A stretch of DNA of 49,923 bases from Frisingicoccus sp009929615 (GCA_028692275.1 JAQUXR010000015.1:1-49923), one strand, 5' to 3'. Positions 8,925-18,601 are shown, numbered from the stretch's first letter. The notes: generated from the sequence alone by a model not told the origin. Program-made: numbers and translations.

Positions 8925-9674
8925 TTAAATTTCAAATACTTCTCCCTCATAAGAAATCATCTTTACTTTTTCCTTATAAGGTTCTGCAATATTTTCATTT
9001 TTTAAATTCTCTATAAGTTTATAATTTTTCCAGAAATGCATTGGAAATACAATATCAGCATCCGCTGTTGTCATAAACTCATTAAATCCCCACCAGTAAT
9101 GTTCTTCCTGCCTTGGATCTAAAACAACAAAAGCCATATCAAAATGACGATTCTTAATCTTAGCCATTTCTTTTTTGTATTCTGCTTCCCGTCGCTTTTC
9201 CTCGCTGTCCTCATCACCAATCCAGGACCACCAGTGTAAATCTCCGGCAAAGTAAATACTTTTTCCTGCATATTCAATAATAAAAGCAACACCTTCGTCT
9301 GTGGATTTTAATGTTTCAATCATCATATCCCTTAACCCGCCAGAGGTTTTAGAAATTCCGCGATTATCCACATTTAAATAAATTTTCTTATCCTCATCCA
9401 CAAAAATCGTTGATTGTCCACCTGTCCCAATGCGTACGGCAAAGCTCAGACTCTGCCGTACATCACTTGAAATTACATAGGTTACATGAGAATTATAATC
9501 TGCATACTTATAAATATCCGGATTAAAATGGTCTCCATGATTATGACTTACAAAGAATATAATTCGCTTATCTTTATCAAATTCCGGTAATTCACCTTTA
9601 TAATAATCAAAGATAAGAATACAATCTTCCAACTCTACAATAAAACAACTATGATGAATATAAGTTACTTTCAT
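8925..9674 (-). CDS. Metallo-beta-lactamase-fold hydrolase (UlaG-like)
   Basis: 249 residues. The metal-binding motif HNHGDH (H44, H46, D48, H49) follows the N-terminal beta strands, and a later Asp (FAGDLHWW) and His (FPMHFW) complete the expected metal ligand set. The family includes UlaG-type lactonases and general phosphodiesterase-like hydrolases; the substrate cannot be read from the sequence. Its ATG overlaps the gyrA stop (ATGA at 9674-9671), so it is translated from the gyrA message and ends the dnaN-to-gyrA block. A Trp-rich segment (LHWWSWIGDEDSEEKRR) after the fourth strand is a possible substrate-loop peculiarity. Confidence 0.85.
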   Translation of the reverse strand: MKVTYIHHSCFIVELEDCILIFDYYKGELPEFDKDKRIIFFVSHNHGDHFNPDIYKYADYNSHVTYVISSDVRQSLSFAVRIGTGGQSTIFVDEDKKIYLNVDNRGISKTSGGLRDMMIETLKSTDEGVAFIIEYAGKSIYFAGDLHWWSWIGDEDSEEKRREAEYKKEMAKIKNRHFDMAFVVLDPRQEEHYWWGFNEFMTTADADIVFPMHFWKNYKLIENLKNENIAEPYKEKVKMISYEGEVFEI

Positions 9675-12193
9675 TCAATATCTCCGGATTCTTCAGAATC
9701 TTCCGTTTCTTCTACATCTAATTCCTGCAATTCATCTGGGGCTGTTTCTCTGACTTTCGCAATACTTGCTACTCTGATATTGTTTTCTACATCAATATCC
9801 ATCAGTTTCACACCAGACGTATAACGTCCGATTTTTGAAATATGCTCAACTGTCATTCGAATAATAATACCGCCTGAAGTAATCAGCATAATTTCATGTC
9901 CATCATTGACTGCCTTAGCACCAACAACATTACCTGTTTTTTCTGTAATATTGTAGCAAAGGACACCTTTACCACCTCTGTTTTGAGAATTAAACTCATC
10001 TAATGAAGTTCTCTTACCCATACCGTTTTCAGAAGCGATAAGTAATGAATCACCCTGTGTATCCAGCTGCATAGCAACGATTTCATCATCCACACCCAAT
10101 GTCATACCGATGACACCCATAGAAGTACGTCCTGTAGGGCGAACATTTTGTTCATTAAACCGGATACATTTTCCATGTTTTGTTACAAGGAAAATATCAT
10201 TGTCATTATTTGTTGTTTTAACTTCGATTAATTCATCATCCTCTTTCAGAGTAATTGAAATAATACCTGTTTTACGGATATGAGCATAATCTTTAATTGA
10301 AGTTTTCTTTACAATACCTTTTTTTGTTGCCATAAAGAGGTACATATCCTGTTCAAAATCATGAATTGGTATCATTGCTGTAATCTTCTCTCCTGGTTCC
10401 AATTGAAGAAGATTAACAATGGCTGTTCCTCTTGCAATCCTTGAAGATTCAGGAATCTGATAAGCTTTCAAACGATAAGCTTTTCCTTTATTTGTAAAGA
10501 ACATAATGAAGTGATGCGTACTTGTCATCAGTAAATCTTCAATATAGTCTTCATCCAGAGTAGACATACCTTTAATACCTTTACCACCACGGTTCTGACT
10601 TCTGAAATTATCAACAGTCATTCTCTTAATATAACCTAATTTTGTCATGGCAATAATGGTATTTTCTTTTTTAATTAAGTCTTCGATGGTAATTTCATCA
10701 TCATCAATACCTATGGCCGTTCTACGTTCATCACCATATTTATTACGAATAACTGTAATCTCATCTTTAATAACACTCAGAAGTTTTTTCTTATCCGCAA
10801 GAATTGCTTTCAATTCGCTAATTTTAGCTTCCAGTTCTGAATATTCATTTTCAAGCTTCTCTCTCTCTAAACCGGTTAAAGCTCGAAGACGCATATCAAC
10901 AATCGCCTGAGCCTGTACTTCTGTTAATCCAAAACTCTGAATTAATTTTTCTTTAGCTTCAGCCACATTTTTAGAGGAACGAATAATATGAATAACTTCA
11001 TCGATATTATCAAGTGCGATAATTAAGCCTTCTAAAATATGTGCCCGTTCTTCAGCTTTATTCAATTCATACTGAGAACGACGTGTAATAACCTCTTCCT
11101 GATGTCTGAGATATAACTCTAAAATCTGTTTCAGATTTAAAATCATAGGCTCATTATTTACCAGTGCAAGCATAATAACACCAAAAGTATCCTGAAGCTG
11201 TGTATGTTTGTACAAATGATTTAATACGATATTTGGATTTGCATCTTTCTTTAATTCAATAACAACCCGCATACCTTCACGGCTGGATTCATCTCTTAAA
11301 TCAGAAATACCATCAACCTTTTTATCACGTACAAGTTCTGCTATTTTTTCAATTAACTTAGCTTTATTAACCATATATGGAAGTTCTGTAACAACGATTC
11401 TCTGTCGTCCATTTCCCATTGGTTCTATCTCTGTAACCGCACGAACTTTAATCTTACCCCGGCCTGTGCGATACGCCTGATTAATCCCGCTTCTTCCAAG
11501 AATAACTGCTCCTGTAGGAAAATCCGGTCCTTTAACAATATCTAAAATCTCGTCAACTTCTGTATCCCTGTCCTCTTCAATACGATTATCAATAATCTTA
11601 AGAACACCATCTATAGTTTCTCTAAGATTATGAGGTGGAATATTCGTTGCCATACCTACGGCAATACCTGTTGTTCCATTTACCAAAAGATTTGGATATC
11701 TTGCTGGCAGAACTGCAGGTTCTCTCTCAGTTTCATCAAAGTTCGGAATAAAATCTACTGTATCTTTGTTGATATCAGCCGTCATCTCCATGGAAATTTT
11801 ACTCAGACGGGCTTCTGTATATCGCATAGCCGCTGCACCATCACCATCGACGGAACCAAAATTTCCGTGGCCATCAACCAATGGATAACGTGTTGACCAT
11901 TCCTGAGCCAAGTTAACTAAGGCTCCATAGATTGAAGAATCACCATGAGGGTGATATTTACCCATGGTATCACCGACAATACGTGCACATTTACGATGTG
12001 GTTTGTCAGGTCCATTATTCAATTCAATCATTGCATACAATATACGTCTTTGTACAGGTTTTAAACCATCTCTTACATCCGGTAATGCTCTGGAGGCGAT
12101 AACGCTCATGGCATAATCGATGTAAGACCGTTCCATTGTTTTTTGAAGGTCCACTTCATGAACCTTATCAAAAACATTACTTAAATCGTCCAT
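9671..12193 (-). CDS. gyrA: DNA gyrase subunit A
   Basis: 840 residues, normal for GyrA. The catalytic tyrosine is Y125 in AAMRYTEARL. The quinolone-determining stretch is DTMGKYHPHGDSSIYGA: the residue matching E. coli Ser83 is Ser86, but the position matching Asp87 is Gly90 (codon GGA). The C-terminal beta-pinwheel is present, with GyrA-box-like QNRGGKG motifs in two blades and an acidic tail. GyrA cuts and rejoins DNA; with GyrB it introduces negative supercoils ahead of forks leaving the adjacent origin. It follows gyrB by 19 bases in the same operon. Confidence 0.98.
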   Translation of the reverse strand: MDDLSNVFDKVHEVDLQKTMERSYIDYAMSVIASRALPDVRDGLKPVQRRILYAMIELNNGPDKPHRKCARIVGDTMGKYHPHGDSSIYGALVNLAQEWSTRYPLVDGHGNFGSVDGDGAAAMRYTEARLSKISMEMTADINKDTVDFIPNFDETEREPAVLPARYPNLLVNGTTGIAVGMATNIPPHNLRETIDGVLKIIDNRIEEDRDTEVDEILDIVKGPDFPTGAVILGRSGINQAYRTGRGKIKVRAVTEIEPMGNGRQRIVVTELPYMVNKAKLIEKIAELVRDKKVDGISDLRDESSREGMRVVIELKKDANPNIVLNHLYKHTQLQDTFGVIMLALVNNEPMILNLKQILELYLRHQEEVITRRSQYELNKAEERAHILEGLIIALDNIDEVIHIIRSSKNVAEAKEKLIQSFGLTEVQAQAIVDMRLRALTGLEREKLENEYSELEAKISELKAILADKKKLLSVIKDEITVIRNKYGDERRTAIGIDDDEITIEDLIKKENTIIAMTKLGYIKRMTVDNFRSQNRGGKGIKGMSTLDEDYIEDLLMTSTHHFIMFFTNKGKAYRLKAYQIPESSRIARGTAIVNLLQLEPGEKITAMIPIHDFEQDMYLFMATKKGIVKKTSIKDYAHIRKTGIISITLKEDDELIEVKTTNNDNDIFLVTKHGKCIRFNEQNVRPTGRTSMGVIGMTLGVDDEIVAMQLDTQGDSLLIASENGMGKRTSLDEFNSQNRGGKGVLCYNITEKTGNVVGAKAVNDGHEIMLITSGGIIIRMTVEHISKIGRYTSGVKLMDIDVENNIRVASIAKVRETAPDELQELDVEETEDSEESGDIE

Positions 12194-12212
12194 TTATTAT
12201 TTCCTCCATTTA

Positions 12213-14123
12213 CTAGATATCAAGATTACGCACATATTTTGCATGAGTTTCAATAAATTCACGACGGGGTTCAACTTTATCTCCCATCAATGTATTAAAA
12301 GTATCATTAAGAGATGCCATTTTTGCATCATCTATTGTTACTCTTAAAAGGATTCTTCTATCTGGATCCATTGTCGTTTCCCACAACTGTTCCGGATCCA
12401 TCTCACCTAAACCTTTATACCGCTGAATTCTATTATTCTGATCTCTACCAACTTCTGTAAGAATTTCATTCAACTCATTATCGTCGTATGCATACCATAC
12501 TTTTTTATTCTTTTCAACTTTATAAAGTGGTGGCTGTGCTAAATAAACATAACCATCTTTAATTAAATCAGGCATAAATCTATAAAAGAATGTTAACAAT
12601 AAGGTTGCAATATGAGCACCATCAACATCGGCATCCGTCATAATAATAATTTTATGATAACGAAGTTTTGAAATATCAAATTCTTCATGAATACCTGTAC
12701 CAAAAGCCGTTATCATAGCTTTAATTTCGTTATTTACCAAAATCTTATCCAAGCGGGATTTTTCAACATTTAAAATTTTACCACGCAGTGGAAGAATTGC
12801 CTGAGTTGCTCTTGAACGTGCAGTTTTTGCAGAACCACCGGCGGAATCACCTTCGACGATATAAATCTCACAATTCACTGGATCTTTATCGGAACAATCC
12901 GCTAATTTTCCAGGGAGACTCATTGTTTCCAAAGCTGTTTTACGACGTGTTAAATCTCTGGCCTTTCGAGCTGCATCTCTAGCACGCTGTGCAAGAACTG
13001 CTTTCTCTGCAATCATCTTACCAACAATTGGATTCTGCTCTAAAAATACCATCATACGTTCACTGACAATACTATCTACGGCACCTCTGGCTTCACTATT
13101 TCCCAACTTCTGTTTTGTCTGTCCTTCAAACTGAGGTTCAGGAATTTTTATACTTATAATCGTTGTCAAACCTTCTCGTATATCTTCACCTGAAAGATTT
13201 GGCTCATTTTCTTTAAGCAATTTATTCTTTCTGGCATAATCATTAAAGGTTTTTGTCAACGCATTTTTAAATCCGATTAAATGTGTACCACCTTCAGGTG
13301 TAATAATATTATTTACAAAGCTGTAGCAGCTCTCTGTATAAGAATTATTATGCTGCATGGCCACTTCCACATAAACATCATCTTTTGTACCTTCACAATA
13401 AATAATGTCTGGATATAAAACATCATGCGGTCTATTTAAATATTGAACATATTCTTTAATTCCACCTTCATAATGGAAAATACGTTCAACCGGCTTATCT
13501 TCACGATCATCAACTAAAATAATTTTTAATCCCTTTGTTAAAAAAGCTGTTTCTCTAAAACGTTCTTTTAAAACTTCAAAATCAAAAACTGTTTCTTCAA
13601 AAATCTGAGCATCCGGCTTAAAGGTTACTTTTGTACCTCTTTTTTCTGTTGTTCCAATAACATGGAGGTCATTGGCAACTTTTCCTCTTTCATAGCGTTG
13701 ATTATATTTCTGTCCATCTTTATAAACAACAACTTCCAGCCATTCTGAAAGAGCATTAACAACAGACGCACCAACACCATGCAGTCCACCGGATACTTTA
13801 TATCCTCCACCGCCAAACTTTCCACCGGCATGAAGAATTGTAAAAACAACTTCTACAGCGGGACGGCCCGCCTTTTCCTGCATATCTACAGGAACACCAC
13901 GGCCATTATCAACTACGGTAATTGAATTATCTTTATTAATTGTCACTGTAATTGTGTTACAATATCCTGCCAAAGCTTCATCCACCGCATTATCTACAAT
14001 TTCATAAACAAGGTGATGGAGGCCTTTTGAAGAAGTGCTTCCAATATACATACCAGGTCTTTTTCGAACGGCTTCAAGCCCTTCTAAAATCTGAATTTGT
14101 TCTGCACCATAATTATCACTCAT
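12213..14123 (-). CDS. gyrB: DNA gyrase subunit B
   Basis: 636 residues from the ATG at 14123, which has GGAGG (14135-14131) 7 bases upstream; an upstream in-frame ATG at 14159 lies deep in recF and lacks such a site. GHKL ATPase motifs (DEALAG, VDNGRGVPV, GGLHGVGAS) lead into the transducer. The TOPRIM domain shows EGDSAGGSAK and DADVDGAHI, which hold the catalytic Glu and metal Asp residues. The C-terminal QRYKGLGEMDPEQLWETTMDP signature is intact. The start overlaps the recF stop by 8 bases, indicating coupling. Confidence 0.98.
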   Translation of the reverse strand: MSDNYGAEQIQILEGLEAVRKRPGMYIGSTSSKGLHHLVYEIVDNAVDEALAGYCNTITVTINKDNSITVVDNGRGVPVDMQEKAGRPAVEVVFTILHAGGKFGGGGYKVSGGLHGVGASVVNALSEWLEVVVYKDGQKYNQRYERGKVANDLHVIGTTEKRGTKVTFKPDAQIFEETVFDFEVLKERFRETAFLTKGLKIILVDDREDKPVERIFHYEGGIKEYVQYLNRPHDVLYPDIIYCEGTKDDVYVEVAMQHNNSYTESCYSFVNNIITPEGGTHLIGFKNALTKTFNDYARKNKLLKENEPNLSGEDIREGLTTIISIKIPEPQFEGQTKQKLGNSEARGAVDSIVSERMMVFLEQNPIVGKMIAEKAVLAQRARDAARKARDLTRRKTALETMSLPGKLADCSDKDPVNCEIYIVEGDSAGGSAKTARSRATQAILPLRGKILNVEKSRLDKILVNNEIKAMITAFGTGIHEEFDISKLRYHKIIIMTDADVDGAHIATLLLTFFYRFMPDLIKDGYVYLAQPPLYKVEKNKKVWYAYDDNELNEILTEVGRDQNNRIQRYKGLGEMDPEQLWETTMDPDRRILLRVTIDDAKMASLNDTFNTLMGDKVEPRREFIETHAKYVRNLDI

Positions 14124-15219
14124 TATTAACCTCCTGTTGCTGGTTTTCAATTGACCCATCTTTAATTTTAAAAACTTTATCTATATTGAAACGATTATTG
14201 ATAAATTCATCCAGACCCGTACACGTAATTATCGTTTGTATCTGGCTTATACTTTCCAATAAATAGTTTTGCCTGAAACTATCTAATTCAGACAAAACAT
14301 CGTCTAATAACAAAATCGGTGTATCCTTTATAAATAATTTTACCAAATCAATTTCCGCCAGCTTTAATGATAAAGCTGCTGTCCTCTGCTGTCCCTGAGA
14401 ACCATATTTTCTGACATTAATATCACTTATATAAAACCCAATGTCATCTCGATGCGGTCCTACTGTTGTTGTCCTTAATTTTAAATCATTTTCACGTTTC
14501 ATAAACAGCTGTTTTTCAAAATTATCCGCATCAACATTCGACTCATACCGAATAACTAATTTTTCCTTGCCACCGCTCAATCTATCATGAATTGGTAATA
14601 TTAATTCATTCAAATGTTCAATAAATTTTTCTCTCTCTTTAATAACTCGAATACCATAACGAACCAACTGTTCATCCCATACATCCAGGGTGGCTTTTAA
14701 AGATTCCTGATAATAAGACTGTTTTAATAGATTATTTCTCTGATTAACAACCTTATTATAATTTGAAATATCATGAAGATATACTTTATTCAACTGACAA
14801 AGCTCCATATCAATGAAATGCCGCCGCTCTGAAGGTCCATTTTTAATAATAGCTAAATCTTCCGGTGAAAAGAAAACCACATTAAACATTCCCATTAATT
14901 CACTGGATTTTTTTATTGGAAGCCCATCAATAGCAGCTCCTTTTGATTTGCTCTTCTTTAAATGAATATCTATTTTATGTTCAATATTATCCCGTTCAAT
15001 AAACAGACGGATATGTGAATCTTCCTGATTAAATCGAATCATTTCTCTGTCTCTGCTTCCGCGATGAGATTTCGTCGTTGCACACATATAAATGGATTCA
15101 AGAACATTGGTTTTTCCCTGAGCATTATCTCCATAAAGAATATTTATTCCTTTATCAAAATCCATTTGAAGCGTCTTATAATTTCGATAATCAAGTAATT
15201 CAAGAGATTTTATAATCAT
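14116..15219 (-). CDS. recF: DNA replication and repair protein RecF
   Basis: 367 residues, typical length. It is an SMC-like ATPase with Walker A GDNAQGKTN (about 30-38), an ABC signature region SQGQQRTAALSLKLAE (about 275-290) and Walker B ILLLDDVLSELD (about 303-315). RecF with RecO and RecR loads RecA at ssDNA gaps. The gene lies in the conserved dnaN-yaaA-recF-gyrB order, 22 bases after yaaA, and overlaps gyrB. Confidence 0.97.
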   Translation of the reverse strand: MIIKSLELLDYRNYKTLQMDFDKGINILYGDNAQGKTNVLESIYMCATTKSHRGSRDREMIRFNQEDSHIRLFIERDNIEHKIDIHLKKSKSKGAAIDGLPIKKSSELMGMFNVVFFSPEDLAIIKNGPSERRHFIDMELCQLNKVYLHDISNYNKVVNQRNNLLKQSYYQESLKATLDVWDEQLVRYGIRVIKEREKFIEHLNELILPIHDRLSGGKEKLVIRYESNVDADNFEKQLFMKRENDLKLRTTTVGPHRDDIGFYISDINVRKYGSQGQQRTAALSLKLAEIDLVKLFIKDTPILLLDDVLSELDSFRQNYLLESISQIQTIITCTGLDEFINNRFNIDKVFKIKDGSIENQQQEVNNE

Positions 15220-15241
15220 ATTTTACACTACCTTTGATGTA

Positions 15242-15451
15242 CTATTTTTCAATCTTGATTGTGTTTTCACCAAAGGTCACGATATCGCCGTCATGAAGCT
15301 TCTTGCCTCTTTGATATTCAACTTCTCCATTAACGCTAACCTGGCCTTCTTTAATAACAATCTTTGATTCCAGGCCGGAATCTACGAAACCGGCTGCTTT
15401 TAGAGCCTGACCAAGTTTTATATATTCATCTCTTAATTTTATAATTTCCAT
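15242..15451 (-). CDS. yaaA: S4-domain RNA-binding protein YaaA/RlbA
   Basis: 69 residues, almost entirely one S4 RNA-binding domain: LGQALKAAGFVDSGLESKIVIKEG then VNGEVEYQRGKKLHDGDIV. In B. subtilis the homologue lies between dnaN and recF and has been linked to ribosome assembly. Here it starts 9 bases after dnaN ends and precedes recF, the same arrangement. Confidence 0.93.
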   Translation of the reverse strand: MEIIKLRDEYIKLGQALKAAGFVDSGLESKIVIKEGQVSVNGEVEYQRGKKLHDGDIVTFGENTIKIEK

Positions 15452-15459
15452 GATTCCTC

Positions 15460-16569
15460 CTATACACCCGGATTAAAATTTACCGGAAGAATCAGGTAAA
15501 TATAGTTCTGCTCTTCATCCCGGATAAAACAAGGAGCTTTTGGATTAATCATATAAACATCAATATTTTCATCATCAATAACACGTAAAGCATCCAGGAT
15601 AAATTTAGGATTAAAACCAATCATTAAATCTTTACCTGTCTTGATAATATCAATATCTTCATTCATGGAACCGATAAAAGAATTAATCTTTAATTCAACC
15701 GAATCATCAAGTATATTCATGATAATAGGTTTCTTATCTCCTTCTTTGACCAGTAAGGACGCTCTTTCAATACAACTCTGTAATTCTTTTTTATTGATAC
15801 TTACTTTTGTTTCATAATCACTGGAAAGCATCTGTTCAATACGGAAATATTCGCCTTCAATTAATCTTGAAACAACAACGGTATTTTCAAATTCAAATAC
15901 AATATGACGGCTGGTAAAGAAAATGTGAACATCATCTTCAATACCTCCGGTTAAAATTTTACTGATTTCATTTAATGTTTTTCCCGGAACCACAACTTTG
16001 ATATGATCATATTCTTCTTTTAATTCGATTTTACGAATAGAAATACGATGGCCATCTAAGGATACCACTTTTAATTCACTACCATTGATTTCAAAAAGTT
16101 CTCCTGTCATTAACCGGTTATTTTCATTATCTGCAATTGAAAAAATGGTTTGTCTTATAATTTCTTTTAAAGAAAATTGAGATAATACAACCATCTTATT
16201 TCTTTCTATTTCTGGAAGATATGAAAAATCATCTCCTGATTTTCCAGCGATATTGAATTTGGCTTTTTCGCACTTAATCAAAGCACGGAAGGAATCATCT
16301 GTCTGAATCGTTACTTCACTATCAGGAAGCTTACGAATAATCTCAGCAAATAATTTTGCTTCCAGAGCAATTTTCCCTTTGTCTAAAATATCACCATTAA
16401 TCTTAGTTTCAATACCAAGTTCCATGTCATTAGCTGTAAGTTTAATATCACCCTCCGTTGTATCGATGAGAATACATTCGAGAATAGGCATCGTTGTTTT
16501 TGAAGGTACTGCCTTTAAAACTGTATTAACACCTTGAAGTAATTCTGTTTTACTGCAAATAATTTTCAT
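15460..16569 (-). CDS. dnaN: DNA polymerase III beta subunit (sliding clamp)
   Basis: 369 residues from the ATG at 16569. A TTG four codons upstream directly abuts AAAGG and is less plausible, although the ATG has a long 12-base spacing. The protein shows the three-fold clamp pattern, beginning MKIICSKTELLQGVN and ending with the conserved YLILPVN. It forms the ring that tethers the replicative polymerase. It is the first gene of the leftward replication operon, directly beside the DnaA-trio origin module. Confidence 0.97.
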   Translation of the reverse strand: MKIICSKTELLQGVNTVLKAVPSKTTMPILECILIDTTEGDIKLTANDMELGIETKINGDILDKGKIALEAKLFAEIIRKLPDSEVTIQTDDSFRALIKCEKAKFNIAGKSGDDFSYLPEIERNKMVVLSQFSLKEIIRQTIFSIADNENNRLMTGELFEINGSELKVVSLDGHRISIRKIELKEEYDHIKVVVPGKTLNEISKILTGGIEDDVHIFFTSRHIVFEFENTVVVSRLIEGEYFRIEQMLSSDYETKVSINKKELQSCIERASLLVKEGDKKPIIMNILDDSVELKINSFIGSMNEDIDIIKTGKDLMIGFNPKFILDALRVIDDENIDVYMINPKAPCFIRDEEQNYIYLILPVNFNPGV

Positions 16570-16873
16570 ATTCGAATTCAACCTTTCTTTGACTGAAAAA
16601 ATAATTGTGAATAATTTCCGATCAGCCGCATATAAATATATAAATAATATTTTTATAGTAGTAGTAGTAGTAGGGGCTGTGGATATGTGGATATGCCACT
16701 TAATCCCTTATTTTCATTGAATTTTTCTGTTGGATAACTCTGTTAAAAGGTCATGGATAAAGGTGGGATAACTGCCATTTTATCCACATACATAAAATGT
16801 ACAAAATGCTTTTTAAAATAACAAATTTGCTTATCCACTGCTTATCCACAGGTTATTAACTCTCCTTCCACAA
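16570..16873. other. oriC: oriC, dnaA-dnaN part: basal unwinding region
   Basis: DnaA boxes TTATCCACA are at 16842-16850 and 16780-16788, with TTATCCACT at 16831-16839. Reading toward dnaN on the minus strand come two partly overlapping boxes ATATCCACA (16694-16686 and 16686-16678), the GC patch GCCC (16677-16674), six CTA triplets (16673-16656), then an almost pure A/T run (about 16655-16629). This is the order box, GC cluster, DnaA-trios, unwinding element known from the B. subtilis incC origin. The interval has no coding capacity. Confidence 0.9.
16656..16673 (+). repeat. Six perfect TAG triplets (DnaA-trio array)
   Basis: TAG repeats without interruption at 16656, 16659, 16662, 16665, 16668 and 16671. 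The strand bearing 5'-TAG-3' (3'-GAT-5') is the one DnaA is known to grip in the B. subtilis unwinding mechanism. It is flanked by the GC patch and two DnaA boxes on one side and the AT-only element on the other. Confidence 0.85.
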
Positions 16874-18226
16874 TTATGTTGGAGGGTTTATCTTCTTTAT
16901 TAATATATCAATTGTATTTGATAAGGTTTCATCATTTTTTAATTCATCAGAAATCTTCTTCTCACCATGAATAATTGTTGTATGGTCTTTTTTTCCTAAG
17001 GAATTTCCAACTGCCTGCAAAGAGTCAGCGGTCATCTTACGGCAAAGATACATACATATCTGGCGGGGATAAGCTATTTCTTTATTTCTTTTTGTACTTT
17101 TAATATCTTCCGGAGCAATATTAAAATGTTCAGCTACTGTATCTATAATAAGGTCACAGGTTACAGGTCTCTTTTCTTCCGGAGATATAATATTCTGAAG
17201 AGCTTCTTTAGTAAGTTCAAAATCAATAGCACGTTTTTGAAGTCTTGAAAAGTTGTAAATTTGTTTTAAAGCACCTTCAAGTTCTCGAATACTGGATTTG
17301 ATATTTGTAGAAATATAGTTAAGAGATTCATCATCCACTTCTATATTATCTAAATCTGCTCTTTTTTTCAAAATAGCCATACGTGTTTCATAATTAGGCG
17401 GCTGCATATCTACAGTTAATCCAGCCTTGAATCGCGTAATTAATCGATCTTCCAAACCATTAATATCTTTAGGTGGTTTATCAGAAGATATTACAATCTG
17501 TTTTTTTGTTTCATAAAGACTTGTAAAAGTATGGAAGAATTCTTCCTGAGTACTTTCTTTATTTACAATGAACTGGATATCATCAATAAGCAGCATATCT
17601 ATATTTCTATATTTATTCTTAAAACGTTCAATCTGTTTATGCTGTATCGAATGGACAAGTTCATTGGTAAATTCTTCGGATGTTACATATATAATACGAA
17701 AATCCGGTGATTTTGATAAAACGTAATGTGCAATAGAATGAAGTAAATGGGTTTTACCAAGTCCGGCCCCTCCATAAATAAAAAGAGGATTCGCATAGAT
17801 ACCCGGGTCCTCGGCAACAGCTAATGCGGTTGCGTGAGCAATATCATTATTCTTCCCAACGACAAAGGTATCAAAGGTATATCTCGGATTTAGGTGTGCA
17901 TTAATAAGTGCTGAAGTGTTCGACTCAGCACTGTTTTCATTATTTTTACTTTTTTCTGTTGTATCCGGGATGATAAACTGGACATCATATTCTGTTTCGA
18001 GTACTTCAGCTATAGTAATAATTAAAGGCATTCTATATTTTTTTGAAAACCAGTTTGTATCAAGGACGAGGTTTTCTTTTTCTATAGATATAGTAATCAT
18101 ATTGCCTTCAACTTTATATGGTTTGAAATATTTGACCCAGGTGGTAAAAGCAACTTCACTGATGTCATTTTCTATTTTCATTTGTTCTAGGATGTCATTC
18201 CACTTTTCTTTTATTAAAGATAACAC
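16874..18226 (-). CDS. dnaA: Chromosomal replication initiator DnaA
   Basis: 450 residues from the GTG at 18226, which has AGGGGG 7 bases upstream; an in-frame ATG nine codons earlier lacks such a site. Domain I (about 1-80), a short Asn/Ser-rich linker, AAA+ domain III with Walker A GGAGLGKTH (about 152-160) and Walker B MLLIDDIQF, then the DNA-binding domain IV with the DHTTIIHGEKKI signature near the C-terminus. It binds the boxes on both sides of its own gene, so autoregulation is likely. Confidence 0.98.
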   Translation of the reverse strand: MLSLIKEKWNDILEQMKIENDISEVAFTTWVKYFKPYKVEGNMITISIEKENLVLDTNWFSKKYRMPLIITIAEVLETEYDVQFIIPDTTEKSKNNENSAESNTSALINAHLNPRYTFDTFVVGKNNDIAHATALAVAEDPGIYANPLFIYGGAGLGKTHLLHSIAHYVLSKSPDFRIIYVTSEEFTNELVHSIQHKQIERFKNKYRNIDMLLIDDIQFIVNKESTQEEFFHTFTSLYETKKQIVISSDKPPKDINGLEDRLITRFKAGLTVDMQPPNYETRMAILKKRADLDNIEVDDESLNYISTNIKSSIRELEGALKQIYNFSRLQKRAIDFELTKEALQNIISPEEKRPVTCDLIIDTVAEHFNIAPEDIKSTKRNKEIAYPRQICMYLCRKMTADSLQAVGNSLGKKDHTTIIHGEKKISDELKNDETLSNTIDILIKKINPPT

Positions 18227-18259
18227 AATATTTCCCCCTGAGTATAAATTCACATTTAT

Positions 18260-18288
18260 ATTTTATAATAAAAACGGTGAGATATCAA
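18260..18288 (-). promoter_or_regulatory. Candidate dnaA promoter
   Basis: The minus strand reads TTGATA (18288-18283), a 17-base spacer, then TAAAAT (18265-18260), putting the start of transcription about 25-30 bases before the GTG. Two consensus DnaA boxes begin 10 bases upstream of the -35, well placed for DnaA autoregulation. Confidence 0.5.
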
Positions 18289-18572
18289 CAGCAAAATTGT
18301 GGATAAGTGTGTGGATAAAAATAAAGTACAAATTAACATAAAATGGATTTTATGGGGGATTATTATGTTAATGTTGATAAAATGATGGTCACATAATCAC
18401 ATTATTAACATGGATTTTTCCGCAAAAATTGTAAAAAAAGAGTGAAAAGGGCTAAATTATACACACTTATCCACAAGTTATACACATTATGTGGATAGAA
18501 TTATGTAAATGTGGGGATAATCCTGTTGATAAAAAAGTTATCCACAATTATAAAAAAAAGGGAATCTTTTGC

Positions 18573-18601
18573 TTGACGTTAATTAGTGAAATGACTATAA
18601 T
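18573..18601 (+). promoter_or_regulatory. Promoter of rpmH operon
   Basis: TTGACG (18573-18578), a 17-base spacer, then TATAAT (18596-18601), about 50 bases upstream of rpmH. A DnaA box ends 27 bases upstream of the -35. Confidence 0.8.

Noticed and set aside
13952..14266. Forward open frame antisense to gyrB and recF
   Set aside because: No RBS, no family resemblance, and entirely opposite two strongly conserved genes.
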